The notes beneath the pieces were generated by a model. That model was not told where the DNA came from. It saw only the letters and a program-made list of their open reading frames with translations, and made no database searches. Position numbers and translations under genes: made by a program. A stretch of 64,000 nt of DNA. It comes from Pigmentiphaga aceris. GTDB lineage: Bacteria > Pseudomonadota > Gammaproteobacteria > Burkholderiales > Burkholderiaceae_B. Each line of letters begins with the position of its first letter. The stretch's first letter is position 1. Positions 8,160 through 17,996 of this stretch are shown here, piece after piece. The stretch is from contig NZ_CP043046.1 in the NCBI RefSeq assembly GCF_008119665.1, positions 186,001 through 250,000 of the forward strand, given 5' to 3'.

Positions 8160-9118
8160 TGCGGATCGCCTTTGCGGGTACGCCCGAGTTCGCACGTGTT
8201 GCCCTGTCTGCATTGCTGGCCGCCGGGCACGACGTTGCGCTGGTCCTGACGCAGCCCGACCGCCCCGCCGGTCGTGGCCTCAAGCTCACGCCCAGTCCGG
8301 TCAAGCAGGCCGCGCTCGACGCCGGCATCGAAGTCTTGCAGCCGCGCAGCCTGCGGCTCGACGGCAAGTATCCCGAGGAAGCCGCTGCGGCCCACGCCGC
8401 GTTGCAGGCGGCTGGCATCGAGTTGATGGTGGTCGCGGCCTATGGCCTGATCCTGCCGCTGTCCACGCTCGATCTGCCCCCGCGCGGTTGCCTGAATATC
8501 CATGCCAGCCTGCTGCCGCGCTGGCGCGGCGCGGCACCGATCCAGCGTGCCATCGAATCGGGTGACCTGGAAACCGGTATCACCATCATGCAGATGGACC
8601 AGGGTCTGGACACCGGTGCCATGTTGTCGCGCTGCGTGGTGCCGATTGGTCCCACGCAAACCGCTGCTGAACTGCATGACGTATTGGCGCAAGCCGGTGG
8701 CAAACTGATTGTCGATACCTTGGCCGATGCCGAACGTGGGCCCCTGGTGGCCACCCCGCAGCCGGAAGACGGTGTGAACTACGCCGCCAAACTCGACAAA
8801 GCCGAATCCTTGCTCGACTGGCAGGCATCTGCCGACCTGCTGGCTCGCCGGGTGCGCGCTTTCAACCCGGTACCCGGCGCATCGCTGCGTCTGGCTGGCT
8901 TGGATGACCCCGTAAAAGTGTGGCGCGCGAGCGCCTTGCCAGCCTCGGCTGCCAGCGCTGCCGCTACTCCCGGCAGTATTTTGCGTGTCGATGCAGAAGG
9001 CATCGACGTGGCAACCGCCGACGGCGTGCTGCGCCTGTTGGAACTCCAGAAAGCCGGTGGCAAGCGCCAGCCGGTGGAAATATTCGTACGCGGCTGGAGC
9101 GCGCCCGCGACCTGTTGA
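8159..9118 (+). CDS. fmt: Methionyl-tRNA formyltransferase
   Basis: It formylates initiator Met-tRNA using 10-formyl-tetrahydrofolate. The 319-aa protein begins [12 protein letters not shown] and has the signature [13 protein letters not shown], with catalytic residues N113, H115 and D151 in the expected motifs ([19 protein letters not shown]). The C-terminal OB-like tRNA-binding domain is complete. Overlap with def implies translational coupling. Length is normal. Confidence 0.97.
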   Translation: MRIAFAGTPEFARVALSALLAAGHDVALVLTQPDRPAGRGLKLTPSPVKQAALDAGIEVLQPRSLRLDGKYPEEAAAAHAALQAAGIELMVVAAYGLILPLSTLDLPPRGCLNIHASLLPRWRGAAPIQRAIESGDLETGITIMQMDQGLDTGAMLSRCVVPIGPTQTAAELHDVLAQAGGKLIVDTLADAERGPLVATPQPEDGVNYAAKLDKAESLLDWQASADLLARRVRAFNPVPGASLRLAGLDDPVKVWRASALPASAASAAATPGSILRVDAEGIDVATADGVLRLLELQKAGGKRQPVEIFVRGWSAPATC

Positions 9119-9190
9119 TGGCCCTTCGGGGCCTGTCGGAGGTCCGGTGATCGATCCGCGCCCTCCCTCTTTTTTGTGCCCTTATCGTCC

Positions 9191-10504
9191 ATGACCCCAT
9201 CCCCCGCTGAGTCCCGTCCTGCCGCGCACGCCGCGCCCTTGTCCGAGGTGTTGCTGGCCAGTGCCACGGCGATCGCGGCGGTGCTGGGCGGCGCGTCTCT
9301 GACCGATGCCCTGGCCCGCACTGCCGCTGCCCTGCGGCCTGCCACCCAGTCGGTCAGCTTCCATGTCATGCGCAATCTGGGTCGTGCCCGTGCCGTGAAG
9401 GAACTGCTGGTTACCCGTCAGCCCGCCGATCCGCGCCTGGACGCCTTGCTGCTGACCGCCTTCGCCTTGGTGCTGGACGAGAAAAACGCGCCCTATGCTG
9501 CCCACACCGTGGTCGATCAGGCCGTGAATGCCGCGTCGGGCAACCGCGACATGGCGCATGCCAAGGGCATGGTCAACGGCAGCCTGCGACGTTTCCTGCG
9601 CGAGCGGGCAGACCTGCTTGCCACGGTTGATAAGCACGCGGCTGCAAGACTGAACTACCCGGCCTGGTGGATCGAGCAGGTCAAGACCGACTACCCCAAC
9701 AACTGGGAAGCCATCCTGCGTGCCGCCGATGTGCCCGCACCCATGAGCCTGCGTGTGAATCGCCGCCGCATCTCGGTGGCCGATCAATTGGCCGCGTTCG
9801 AGGCCGCCGGCATTGCAGCCGAGCGTCTGGGCAAATACGGCATCGTGCTGGCGCAGCCGCGCCCGGTGCAGCAATTGCCGGGGTTTGCGCAAGGCCACTG
9901 GTCGGTGCAGGACGGCGGTGCACAGCTTGCCGCGCCCTTGCTTGAAGTGCGTGACGGCATGCGGGTGCTCGACGCCTGCGCCGCACCGGGCGGCAAGACG
10001 GCCCACCTGCTTGAGCTGGCCGACATCGATCTGCTGGCGCTCGATGTCGATGGTTCGCGCCTGGGCCGGGTGCGTGAAAACCTCGATCGCCTTGGCCTGA
10101 AGGCCACGGTTCAGGCGGCCGATGTGGCCGATCTCGACAGCTGGTGGGATGGCAAACCCTTCGACGCGGTGCTGGCCGATGTGCCGTGCACGGCCTCGGG
10201 AATCGTTCGCCGCCATCCTGACATTCGCTGGTTGCGTCGCCCGGAAGACGTGAAAAAGACCGCTCGCCTGCAAAATCGTATTGCCGATGCGCTCTGGCAG
10301 GTGGTGGCACCGGGTGGTAAATTGCTTTACGCGACTTGCTCGGTGTTTGCCGCTGAAAATGCGCAGCAGGCAGCTGCCTTCCTGGCGCGGCATCCCGATG
10401 CAACAGCCTTGCCCGCGCCGGGCCAGTTGCTGCCGCGTGCGGGCGATGTTCCGCTCGCCGCACAACATGACGGCTTCTTCTACGCCCTGTTTGCGAAAGG
10501 ATGA
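9191..10504 (+). CDS. rsmB: 16S rRNA m5C967 methyltransferase RsmB
   Basis: This 437-aa protein has an N-terminal NusB-like RNA-binding domain and a C-terminal Rossmann methyltransferase. The latter carries the SAM motif DACAAPGGKTAHL and both conserved cysteines of RNA m5C enzymes, in DVPCTASG and YATCSVF. The ATG at 9191 is preferred to an in-frame GTG at 9176; no good Shine-Dalgarno sequence is visible for either. It follows def-fmt, the usual neighbourhood of rsmB (sun). Its stop overlaps the next start by four bases (ATGA). Confidence 0.95.
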   Translation: MTPSPAESRPAAHAAPLSEVLLASATAIAAVLGGASLTDALARTAAALRPATQSVSFHVMRNLGRARAVKELLVTRQPADPRLDALLLTAFALVLDEKNAPYAAHTVVDQAVNAASGNRDMAHAKGMVNGSLRRFLRERADLLATVDKHAAARLNYPAWWIEQVKTDYPNNWEAILRAADVPAPMSLRVNRRRISVADQLAAFEAAGIAAERLGKYGIVLAQPRPVQQLPGFAQGHWSVQDGGAQLAAPLLEVRDGMRVLDACAAPGGKTAHLLELADIDLLALDVDGSRLGRVRENLDRLGLKATVQAADVADLDSWWDGKPFDAVLADVPCTASGIVRRHPDIRWLRRPEDVKKTARLQNRIADALWQVVAPGGKLLYATCSVFAAENAQQAAAFLARHPDATALPAPGQLLPRAGDVPLAAQHDGFFYALFAKG

Positions 10505-11088
10505 TCCTGCGAGTGCTTCACCTTCTGCGCTGGCTCTGCCTGGTGACCGTGCTGGTTGGCGGGGCCGCGCCGTTGGCGATGGCTTCGGATGCCGCAGTGC
10601 AGCGAGTGGAGGTCATCGCAGAAGGTGAACTATTGCTGCTCGATGCCGACATCGACATCTCGCTGCCGCCTCAGCTGGAAAACGCCGCTGCGCGTGGCGT
10701 TCCGCTGTTCTTCACCGCCGATGTCGAAGTCATCCGTCCGCGCTGGTACTGGATGGATGAAGAGCTGCTGTCTTCGCGCCTGACATGGCGCATCAGCCAG
10801 AACGTATTGACCCGCCAATGGCGCGTCAGCACCGGCAGCCTGGGCTTGCCGGTCGATTCCCTGCAAGATGCCTTGTCCATCGTCCGCCACATGCGGCGCT
10901 GGCCCTTTGCCCAGCGCGACGAATTGCCGGTGGGTCTGTTCAAGGGCCGCCTGCGTGTGCGGCTCGATGTCTCGCAACTGCCCAAGACCTTCCAGGCCAA
11001 CGCCTTCAACAGCAATGACTGGGCGTGGTCCACGCGCTGGTACGAATTCGGCATCTCGGTGCCGGCCGAACCAGAGGTCAAGCCATGA
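10501..11088 (+). CDS. DUF4390 family exported protein (195 aa)
   Basis: A signal peptide (about residues 1-28, hydrophobic core LRWLCLVTVLVGGAAP, ending AMAS) precedes a domain matching DUF4390. This is a betaproteobacterial family located between rsmB and an NtrY-like kinase. The function is unknown, and the location is predicted as periplasmic. It overlaps by 4 bp with rsmB upstream and with the kinase downstream, so it is clearly part of this translationally coupled operon. A role as sensory accessory for the kinase is possible but unproven. Confidence 0.85.
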   Translation: MILRVLHLLRWLCLVTVLVGGAAPLAMASDAAVQRVEVIAEGELLLLDADIDISLPPQLENAAARGVPLFFTADVEVIRPRWYWMDEELLSSRLTWRISQNVLTRQWRVSTGSLGLPVDSLQDALSIVRHMRRWPFAQRDELPVGLFKGRLRVRLDVSQLPKTFQANAFNSNDWAWSTRWYEFGISVPAEPEVKP

Positions 11089-13568
11089 ACCGCATCCTCA
11101 GCATCTTGTTGGGCCTGGGCGGTATTGCTGCGTTGATTCTGTTGTTCCTGCTGGCGTCGGCCACCGGCAATTCCTCGCGGCTGGAGGAACAGTACGACTT
11201 GCTGCTGGGCTTGAATGGTGTGGTGGCCCTGGCGCTGTTTGCCTGGGTGGTGACGCTGGCCACTCGCCTGCTGGGCCGCCTGAAACGCCGGGAATTCGGG
11301 GCGCGGCTGACTGGCCGCTTCGCGCTGGCCTTCGCCCTGGTGGGCGTGGTGCCGGGGGTGCTGATCTATCTGCTATCCGTGCAATTCCTGTCGCGCTCGA
11401 TCGAGTCCTGGTTCAACGTGCGGGTCGATACTGCGCTGGAAGCAGGCCTGAATCTGGGGCGTGCCGCGCTTGACTCGCAACTGCAGGAATTGAACACCCG
11501 GGCGCGCACCATTGCGCTGACGCTCGACGATCCCAGCGACAGCAATGTGGCGCTGACCCTGACGCGTCTGCGTGAACAGACCGGCGTGCAGGAATCGATG
11601 GTGTTCACCGCATCGGGCCGCATCGTGGCGTTTTCCACTGCCATGTACGGTGCCTTGTTGCCCGAGCCGCCGCCTGCCAGCGTGCTGCGCCAGCTGCGTG
11701 TGGCGCGTGCCTACGCGGCGGCCGAGGCCGATTCGGTGACCCAGGCCGGGGTCATCGACACCAATCCGACCACCAATTTGCTGCGCCTGCGGGTGGTGGT
11801 GCCCTTGTCGCAGGCATCCAGCCTGGCGCTCAGCGGCGGGTTCAATGCCGAGCCGCGCTACTTGCAATTGATTCAGCCGGTACCCGAACAAATCGCCTTC
11901 AACGCCAATGAAGTGCAGTCGGGATACCGCGACTATCAGCAACTGACCTTGTCCCGCCTGGGCTTGCGCAACCTGTACGGCATTACGCTGACCCTGGCCT
12001 TGCTGCTGTCGGTGTTTGCTGCGATCGGGGCGGCATTCTTCCTGTCGCGTCGTCTGGTGCGCCCGATGCTGCTGCTGGCCGAGGGCACGCAGGCGGTTGG
12101 CGTGGGCGACTTTCGCCCGATCCCCGAGCCTGCGACCCGTGACGAAGTCAGCCAGCTGACGCGCTCGTTCAACGCCATGACCCGCCAACTGGAAGAAGCG
12201 CGCAGCATGGTGGAAAGCAATCGCCAGCAGCTGGAACGCAGCAACGCCTACCTGGAAAGCATCCTGTCCAACCTGTCGTCCGGGGTGCTGGTGTTCGATG
12301 AGGGCTTCCGGCTGACCACGGTCAATCATGGTGCCCAGCAGATTCTGCGCGTCGATCTGCATGGTGGAATCGGCCGGCCGCTGGAAAGTGTTGAAGGGCT
12401 GGGGCCATTTGCCCAGGCCATCCACAACGCCTTTGCGCAGCATGAAGCCGCACAAAGCGGTCGCACCTACTGGCAGCAGCAATTCGAGATTGCCCGGGTG
12501 GGCGAGGGCACCGGCAACGAAGACTGCCCGCCGCGCCTGCTGGCCGAGATGCCACATGCCGGTGGCACGGCCGACGACCACCCGATTACCTTGCTGGCAC
12601 GCGGCTCGCACCTGGCCACGGGGCAGGGGCCGAGCGGTTATGTGGTGGTGTTCGATGACATCACGGAAGTCATCTCCGCCAATCGGGCGATGGCCTGGGG
12701 CGAAGTGGCCCGCCGTCTGGCACACGAAATCAAGAACCCGCTGACCCCCATTCAGTTGTCGGCCGAGCGCCTGGCCATGAAGCTGACCGACAAGCTTGGG
12801 CCCACCGATGCCGCCATGTTGCACCGTGCAACCGGCACCATCATCAACCAGGTCGGGTCAATGCTGCGCATGGTGGACGACTTCCGCGAATACGCGCGCA
12901 CCCCGCCAGCAGTGCTGCAACAACTGGATCTGAACGAACTGATTGCCGAAGTCCTGACCCTGTATGGGTGGGACCCCGACGAAGGCATGCTGCGCCAGGG
13001 ACCACGCAGTGTGCTGTTGTCGGTAGCATTGGAAGCATCCCTGCCGCGCGTGTTGGGCGACGCGACGCAGCTGCGCCAGGTGATCCACAATCTGCTTGCC
13101 AATGCCCACGATGCAATCGATGACAAATTGCGCGAGCAGGCAAAGTTGGCCGCTGAGGCTGCGGATGCGGCACAATCCGCAGAACTACTTACGACAGACG
13201 GTAGTGCAGCATTGGTCGCCGAGGCGGAGAACCGCGTCGGCGTCAGTACCCGCCTGATCACCACTCGTCTACCCGACGGCACAGAACATGCTGCCGTGCG
13301 TCTGACCGTCACGGATACCGGCGCAGGATTCAGCCCACGAATCCTGCGCAGGGCTTTCGAGCCCTATGTGACGACCAAGGCACGGGGGACGGGTCTGGGT
13401 CTGGCGATTGTGAAGAAGATCGTCGATGAACACGGGGGTCGCATCGATTTGACGAATCGAAGCGGCGGTGGAGCGATGGTTTCTATACTATTGACCCGGT
13501 TGAGCGAAGACACGCGCGTCCCCGCAGAGGGCGGTGAGCAGCGTGGCGCCGAAGCAAAGACCGCATGA
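11085..13568 (+). CDS. NtrY-like membrane sensor histidine kinase
   Basis: This 827-aa kinase starts at the ATG overlapping the DUF4390 stop. Three N-terminal hydrophobic segments, a periplasmic region and a fourth segment (YGITLTLALLLSVFAAIGAA) lead into HAMP and PAS domains. The kinase core follows: H-box RRLAHEIKNPLTPIQ, N-box HNLLANAHDAIDD, and G-boxes DTGAGF and GTGLGLAIVKKIVDEHGG. This is the NtrY architecture, linked in other bacteria to nitrogen, redox or envelope control. Its partner is the response regulator 18 bp downstream. The signal sensed cannot be inferred. Confidence 0.92.
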   Translation: MNRILSILLGLGGIAALILLFLLASATGNSSRLEEQYDLLLGLNGVVALALFAWVVTLATRLLGRLKRREFGARLTGRFALAFALVGVVPGVLIYLLSVQFLSRSIESWFNVRVDTALEAGLNLGRAALDSQLQELNTRARTIALTLDDPSDSNVALTLTRLREQTGVQESMVFTASGRIVAFSTAMYGALLPEPPPASVLRQLRVARAYAAAEADSVTQAGVIDTNPTTNLLRLRVVVPLSQASSLALSGGFNAEPRYLQLIQPVPEQIAFNANEVQSGYRDYQQLTLSRLGLRNLYGITLTLALLLSVFAAIGAAFFLSRRLVRPMLLLAEGTQAVGVGDFRPIPEPATRDEVSQLTRSFNAMTRQLEEARSMVESNRQQLERSNAYLESILSNLSSGVLVFDEGFRLTTVNHGAQQILRVDLHGGIGRPLESVEGLGPFAQAIHNAFAQHEAAQSGRTYWQQQFEIARVGEGTGNEDCPPRLLAEMPHAGGTADDHPITLLARGSHLATGQGPSGYVVVFDDITEVISANRAMAWGEVARRLAHEIKNPLTPIQLSAERLAMKLTDKLGPTDAAMLHRATGTIINQVGSMLRMVDDFREYARTPPAVLQQLDLNELIAEVLTLYGWDPDEGMLRQGPRSVLLSVALEASLPRVLGDATQLRQVIHNLLANAHDAIDDKLREQAKLAAEAADAAQSAELLTTDGSAALVAEAENRVGVSTRLITTRLPDGTEHAAVRLTVTDTGAGFSPRILRRAFEPYVTTKARGTGLGLAIVKKIVDEHGGRIDLTNRSGGGAMVSILLTRLSEDTRVPAEGGEQRGAEAKTA

Positions 13569-13586
13569 AAAGAGGTCCTTAAGACT

Positions 13587-14339
13587 ATGGCCAGAATCCT
13601 GGTGGTCGATGACGAAGTTGGTATCCGTGAACTCCTCTCGGAGATTCTCTACGATGAGGGGCATACGGTCGACCTGGCCGAGAACGCCGCGCAGGCTCGC
13701 GCGCTGCGCAACAAAGCCAGGCCCGACATGGTGTTGCTCGATATCTGGATGCCCGATACCGATGGCGTCACGCTGTTGAAAGAGTGGGCCTCGCTGGGCC
13801 AGCTCGACATGCCGGTGGTGATGATGAGCGGTCACGCCACCATCGATACCGCTGTCGAAGCGACGCGTATCGGGGCGATGGATTTCCTTGAGAAACCCAT
13901 CACCATGCAGAAACTCCTGCGCACGATTGCGTCGGCGCTTGAACGTGGCCGCAATGCGGCACGCCCGGTGGCACCGCCGCCCGCGCCCGTGCGCACGGGT
14001 TTTGCACCGGTGCTGGGTTCGGTCGCACCTGCCTTGGCCCCAGTGCCAAGCAGCTACGCCATGGCCGATACCAGCGCGCCGCGCATGAATCACTTTGATG
14101 CGACGCCCGATGTCCATGCCGTGCCGGACACGGCCGGCCAGGCACTGCGCAACCTGTCGCTGGACCAGCCGCTGCGTGAAGCCCGTGACGCGTTCGAACG
14201 CATCTACTTCGAGCATCATCTGTCGCGCGAAGGCGGCAGCATGACTCGGGTGGCCGACAAGACCGGCCTGGAGCGTACCCACCTGTATCGCAAGCTGAAG
14301 CAGCTCGGCATCGAGCTTACTCGCCGCCGCAGCACATGA
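13587..14339 (+). CDS. NtrX-like response regulator lacking AAA+ domain
   Basis: The receiver domain (1-120) has the acidic pair D8/D9, phosphoacceptor D52 and K103. A Pro/Ala-rich linker (about 126-180) then replaces the expected sigma-54-interacting AAA+ ATPase, and a Fis-type helix-turn-helix closes the protein (about 213-245, TRVADKTGLERTHLYRKLKQLGIEL). Canonical NtrX is about 450 aa; this one is 250 aa. There is no GAFTGA loop or Walker motif, so it cannot remodel sigma-54 RNA polymerase and probably acts as a simple DNA-binding activator or repressor. It overlaps trkA by 4 bp, hinting at linkage to potassium uptake. Confidence 0.9.
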   Translation: MARILVVDDEVGIRELLSEILYDEGHTVDLAENAAQARALRNKARPDMVLLDIWMPDTDGVTLLKEWASLGQLDMPVVMMSGHATIDTAVEATRIGAMDFLEKPITMQKLLRTIASALERGRNAARPVAPPPAPVRTGFAPVLGSVAPALAPVPSSYAMADTSAPRMNHFDATPDVHAVPDTAGQALRNLSLDQPLREARDAFERIYFEHHLSREGGSMTRVADKTGLERTHLYRKLKQLGIELTRRRST

Positions 14340-15712
14340 AGATCCTGATACTGGGCGCCGGCCGAGTCGGCACCAGCGTCGCGGAAAATCTGGTGTCGGA
14401 GCAGAACGACATCACGCTGATCGATACCGATGCACGCCGCCTGGCCCAGCTGCAAGAACGGCTGGATCTGCGCGGCGTGGTCGGCAATGGCACGCACATC
14501 GATGTGCTGGCGGAAGCCGGTGCGGCCGATGCCGATCTGCTGATTGCGTGCGCGACCAGCGACGAAACCAATCTGGTGGCCTGCAAGATCGCCAAGCAGG
14601 TGTTCAACCTGCCCCGGCGGATTGCACGCGCCCGCGCGCCGGCATTTCTTGACCATCCCGAGTTGATGGGCGAACAGGGTTTCTGTGTCGATCACCTGAT
14701 CTCGCCGGAACGCAGCGTCACTGCCTATCTTGAGAGCCTGATCGAATATCCCGAAACCCTGCAGGTGCTGGAGTTTGCCAAGGGCCGGGTGGCCTTGGCA
14801 GCGGTGCGCGTGGGGCCGGGCAGCCCGCTGGTGGGGCAGGCGGTGGAAACGCTGCACAAGCGCATCCCCGACATCGACAGTCGCATTGTGGCCATCTACC
14901 GCCAGGACAAGCCGCTGATCCCAAGCGGGGCCACGGTGGTGGAAGCGGGCGACGAGCTGTTCTGTCTGGCCGATGCGCGGCATCTGCGCCGGGTGGTTGC
15001 GGAACTGGTGCCCACGGTGCGGCCGGTACGACGCGTGATGATCGCGGGCGGCGGCAACATCGGTGCACGCCTGGCACGTGAACTGGGTGGCAATTACGAG
15101 ATCAAGCTGATCGAAGTCGATCAGGCGCGCTGCGAACTGCTGGCCTCGCAATTGCCCGCACGCACCCTGGTCCTTAATGGCGATGCCACCGACGAAGACC
15201 TGCTCGACGACGAGAACGTCGGTGACATGGACATGTTCCTGGCGCTGACCAACGACGACGAGAACAACATCATGTCGTCCTTGCTGGCCAAGCGCATGGG
15301 CGCACGGCGGGTGGCGGCGCTGATCGGCCGCAAGGCCTATGGCGATCTGATGGAAGGCGGCCGTATCGATGTGGCCATCAGTCCGTCGCAGGCCACCATC
15401 GGTGAACTGCTGCGCCACGTGCGGCGTGGTGACATCGTGGTCGCCCACCAATTGCGACGCGGTGCCGCCGAGGCCATCGAGGCCGTCGCCCACGGTGACC
15501 GCAAACATTCCAAGGTCGTCGGTCGCAAGATCGAGGAAATCAGCCTGCCCAAAGGCAGCATCATCGGTGCCCTGGTGCGCGGTGAAGACGTGCTGATGGC
15601 CCATCACGACACGGTCATCGAACCCGAAGACCATGTCATCGTATTCGTCACCAACAGCCGCCTGATCTCCAAGGTCGAACAGCTGTTCCAGGTCTCCGCG
15701 TCGTTCTTCTAA
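14336..15712 (+). CDS. trkA: Trk potassium uptake protein TrkA
   Basis: TrkA is the cytoplasmic nucleotide-binding gating subunit of the Trk K+ system. The 458 aa contain two tandem RCK modules, each beginning with a Rossmann glycine motif: ILGAGRVGTSVAENL (about 4-18) and IAGGGNIGARLAREL (about 234-248). An acidic residue follows at the second-strand end in both. Its ATGA overlap with the response regulator and 21-bp gap to trkH place the K+ transporter in the operon of the two-component system. Confidence 0.96.
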   Translation: MKILILGAGRVGTSVAENLVSEQNDITLIDTDARRLAQLQERLDLRGVVGNGTHIDVLAEAGAADADLLIACATSDETNLVACKIAKQVFNLPRRIARARAPAFLDHPELMGEQGFCVDHLISPERSVTAYLESLIEYPETLQVLEFAKGRVALAAVRVGPGSPLVGQAVETLHKRIPDIDSRIVAIYRQDKPLIPSGATVVEAGDELFCLADARHLRRVVAELVPTVRPVRRVMIAGGGNIGARLARELGGNYEIKLIEVDQARCELLASQLPARTLVLNGDATDEDLLDDENVGDMDMFLALTNDDENNIMSSLLAKRMGARRVAALIGRKAYGDLMEGGRIDVAISPSQATIGELLRHVRRGDIVVAHQLRRGAAEAIEAVAHGDRKHSKVVGRKIEEISLPKGSIIGALVRGEDVLMAHHDTVIEPEDHVIVFVTNSRLISKVEQLFQVSASFF

Positions 15713-15733
15713 GCCGTCTCGGCAGGCTGCGTC

Positions 15734-17203
15734 ATGCGTCAACTCGTTCCTGTCCTGAATGTCGTCGGTTTTGTGATCGTGCTGTTTTCGCTCACCCTGA
15801 CGATCCCGCTCGGTATCTCATGGTGGATGAACGACGGAGCCTTGCAGGCCTTTGCCGAGGCGCTGGGCATCGGCGTGCTGGCGGGTGGTCTGCTGTATCT
15901 GTTCACCCGCCGCCACCGCCGCGAATTGCAGCCGCGTGACGGCTTCCTGCTGGTGTCGCTGGTGTGGGCGTTGTTGCCGGTGATTGCGGCAATTCCGCTG
16001 CAGATCCACTTCAGCCGCATGGGCATGCCGCTGAGCTTCACCGACGCCTACTTCGAGGCCATGTCGGGGCTGACCACCACTGGGTCCACGGTATTGACCG
16101 GCATTGGCGAGCTGCCGGTGTCGATCAACAGCTGGCGCTGCACCTTGGTGTGGATCGGCGGCATGGGCATTCTGGTGCTGGCCGTGGCGGTGTTGCCGCT
16201 GCTGGGCGTGGGCGGCAGCCAGATCTACCGGGCTGAGACGCCCGGCCCGATGAAAGACGAGAAGCTCACACCGCGCATCACCAGCACCGCCAAGGGGCTG
16301 TACGCTATCTACATGAGCATTTCGCTGCTGTGCATGCTGAGCTTCAAGGCAGCCGGCATGACCTGGCTCGACGCCTATGCCCACATGGGATCGACCATGG
16401 GCCTGGGCGGGTTTTCGACCACGGATTCCGGGTTCATCGGCTTTGCATCGCCCGCCATCGACTTCGTGGCGGTGGTCTTCATGGTGATCGCCGGCATCAA
16501 CTTCGCGACCCACTTCTACGCCATTCGCCATCGCAGCCTGGGCACCTACCTGCGCTGCGCGCAGACCCCCATCTACATCGGTCTGCTGGCCGGCAGTTCC
16601 CTGTTCGTGAGCTTCTGGCTGTACATCACGGGTGTGTATCCCGACATCTGGCAGGCGCTGCATTACGGCATCTTCAACACCGTGTCGGTAGCCACCACCA
16701 CCGGTTTTGCCAACACCGACTACGCCACCTGGCCGCTGGTGCTGCCGGTCATCATGCTGTTCGTGTCTTCGTTTGCGACCTCGGCCGGGTCGACGGGCGG
16801 CGGTATCAAGTTGATCCGCATGATCATCCTGATCAAACAGGCGCGGCGCGAGATGGTTCGCATTTTGCACCCGCGTGCGGTCAACCCCGTGCGCCTGGCG
16901 GGCCTGCCGGTGGCCAACAAGGTGATTTTTTCGATCCTGGCGTTCATGCTGATCTACGGCGGCTGCATCATCTTGATGACCTTCCTGCTGCTGCTCAGCG
17001 GCATGGACGGCCTGACCGCGTTCAGCGCGGTATTTGCCAGCCTCAACAACACCGGCCCTGGGCTGGGTGAAGTCGGCCCGGCTGCCCACTACGGGCACCT
17101 GAACGCCTTCCAAACCTGGGTGTGTACCTTTGCCATGCTGATCGGTCGGCTGGAACTGTTCACGGTGTTGGTCTTGTTCACGCCGGAATTCTGGCGCAAG
17201 TGA
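15734..17203 (+). CDS. trkH: Trk potassium uptake protein TrkH
   Basis: TrkH is the K+-translocating membrane subunit (489 aa) with many hydrophobic segments. Selectivity-filter-like loops are visible as MSGLTTTGSTVL, STMGLGGFSTTDSG, VSVATTTGFANTDY and ASLNNTGPGLGEVG, the four P-loop repeats of the Trk/Ktr family. It directly follows trkA and works with it at the inner membrane. Length is normal. Confidence 0.96.
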   Translation: MRQLVPVLNVVGFVIVLFSLTLTIPLGISWWMNDGALQAFAEALGIGVLAGGLLYLFTRRHRRELQPRDGFLLVSLVWALLPVIAAIPLQIHFSRMGMPLSFTDAYFEAMSGLTTTGSTVLTGIGELPVSINSWRCTLVWIGGMGILVLAVAVLPLLGVGGSQIYRAETPGPMKDEKLTPRITSTAKGLYAIYMSISLLCMLSFKAAGMTWLDAYAHMGSTMGLGGFSTTDSGFIGFASPAIDFVAVVFMVIAGINFATHFYAIRHRSLGTYLRCAQTPIYIGLLAGSSLFVSFWLYITGVYPDIWQALHYGIFNTVSVATTTGFANTDYATWPLVLPVIMLFVSSFATSAGSTGGGIKLIRMIILIKQARREMVRILHPRAVNPVRLAGLPVANKVIFSILAFMLIYGGCIILMTFLLLLSGMDGLTAFSAVFASLNNTGPGLGEVGPAAHYGHLNAFQTWVCTFAMLIGRLELFTVLVLFTPEFWRK

Positions 17204-17228
17204 ACCGTCTTGCCGGCCAGGAGCCGCG

Positions 17229-17591
17229 ATGAGTGCACCGCTTCCTGAAGTGCCCGTTCATCTGATTGTCGGCACCCGCCTGCTGAGCGGCGCAAGCGAT
17301 GCATTGCCCCAGGCAATCGCCCATCTCTCCGAGGGCGAGCAGGCGGTCATTGTCGAAGGAGGACCCGGGACCTTGGTCGCCCCTGGGGGAATCACCCTGG
17401 TGCAGCTCGCGGCCGGATGCGTATGCTGTGTCGGACAGCTACCCCTGCGGGTCACCGTGGCAAGGTTGCTGCGACAGGTACGTCCTGCAAGGCTGTGGAT
17501 AGAAATATCCGATGGTGCGCACTTGGCAGAGGTCCGGCGGCAGTTGAATGGACCTGGCTTCAGAGGCGCAATAGTGTTGAAGAATCAGTAG
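17229..17591 (+). CDS. Truncated CobW/COG0523-like protein without P-loop
   Basis: This 120-aa protein resembles the N-terminal part of CobW-family G3E GTPases. The start VPVHLIVG is where the P-loop should begin, and the metal-binding CxCC motif is intact (C64, C66, C67 in AAGCVCCVGQLPLR). It is followed by RPARLWIEISDGAHL, the counterpart of the usual RPDRLLIEPTG segment. The Walker A GxxxxGKT is replaced by GTRLLSGASDA, so GTP binding is unlikely. Full family members have 300-400 aa. It is either a decayed copy or a small metal-binding derivative; the good start (GAGCCGCG upstream) and intact frame favour expression. Confidence 0.6.
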   Translation: MSAPLPEVPVHLIVGTRLLSGASDALPQAIAHLSEGEQAVIVEGGPGTLVAPGGITLVQLAAGCVCCVGQLPLRVTVARLLRQVRPARLWIEISDGAHLAEVRRQLNGPGFRGAIVLKNQ

Positions 17592-17701
17592 TTTTTATTG
17601 ACTCAGCGCTTGAAATTCCAGAACTGGCACCGAATTTGCTTGATAGAGGCTGCAGTTGCAGCTATTGAGCAAGTCTCAAAGGCGATTTCAGGAGTCAGAC
17701 C

Positions 17702-17953
17702 ATGGAAATGATCTACAACAGTTCCAACTACGCCGTTGTCGAGTTCGCCAAGCTCGATGGTGACCAGCATGGCGGCGGTTTTGAGATCGTCGACAAGCAG
17801 GCTCGTCGCGAAATGTATCTGGGCGGTGCGTCAGCAGACCACTTCCGCCAAAACGTACGCGAATTGATTGCTTCCGAACCTTCTGTCGAGGATATCGACG
17901 AGTTTCTGAGCCAATTCGACGGCTTCATGAATCGAGCTGTGACCCTGCAATAA
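17702..17953 (+). CDS. DUF3567 family protein (83 aa)
   Basis: This small acidic protein contains GFEIVDKQARREMYLGG, the pattern of DUF3567, a Burkholderiales-specific family of unknown function. AGGAG lies just upstream of the ATG. A 14-bp palindrome (GCTGCA-GT-TGCAGC, 17649-17662) lies about 40 bp upstream. It has no membrane segment or signal peptide. Confidence 0.8.
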   Translation: MEMIYNSSNYAVVEFAKLDGDQHGGGFEIVDKQARREMYLGGASADHFRQNVRELIASEPSVEDIDEFLSQFDGFMNRAVTLQ

Positions 17954-17996
17954 GCCAGCAGGCACGCGGGTTGGCCGGGTTTTTGATACTAAAAAT

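Noticed and set aside
11373..12824. 483-codon antisense frame in the NtrY-like kinase; similar long ones oppose trkA and trkH
   Set aside because: Gln/His/Arg-rich shadow frames with no family resemblance.
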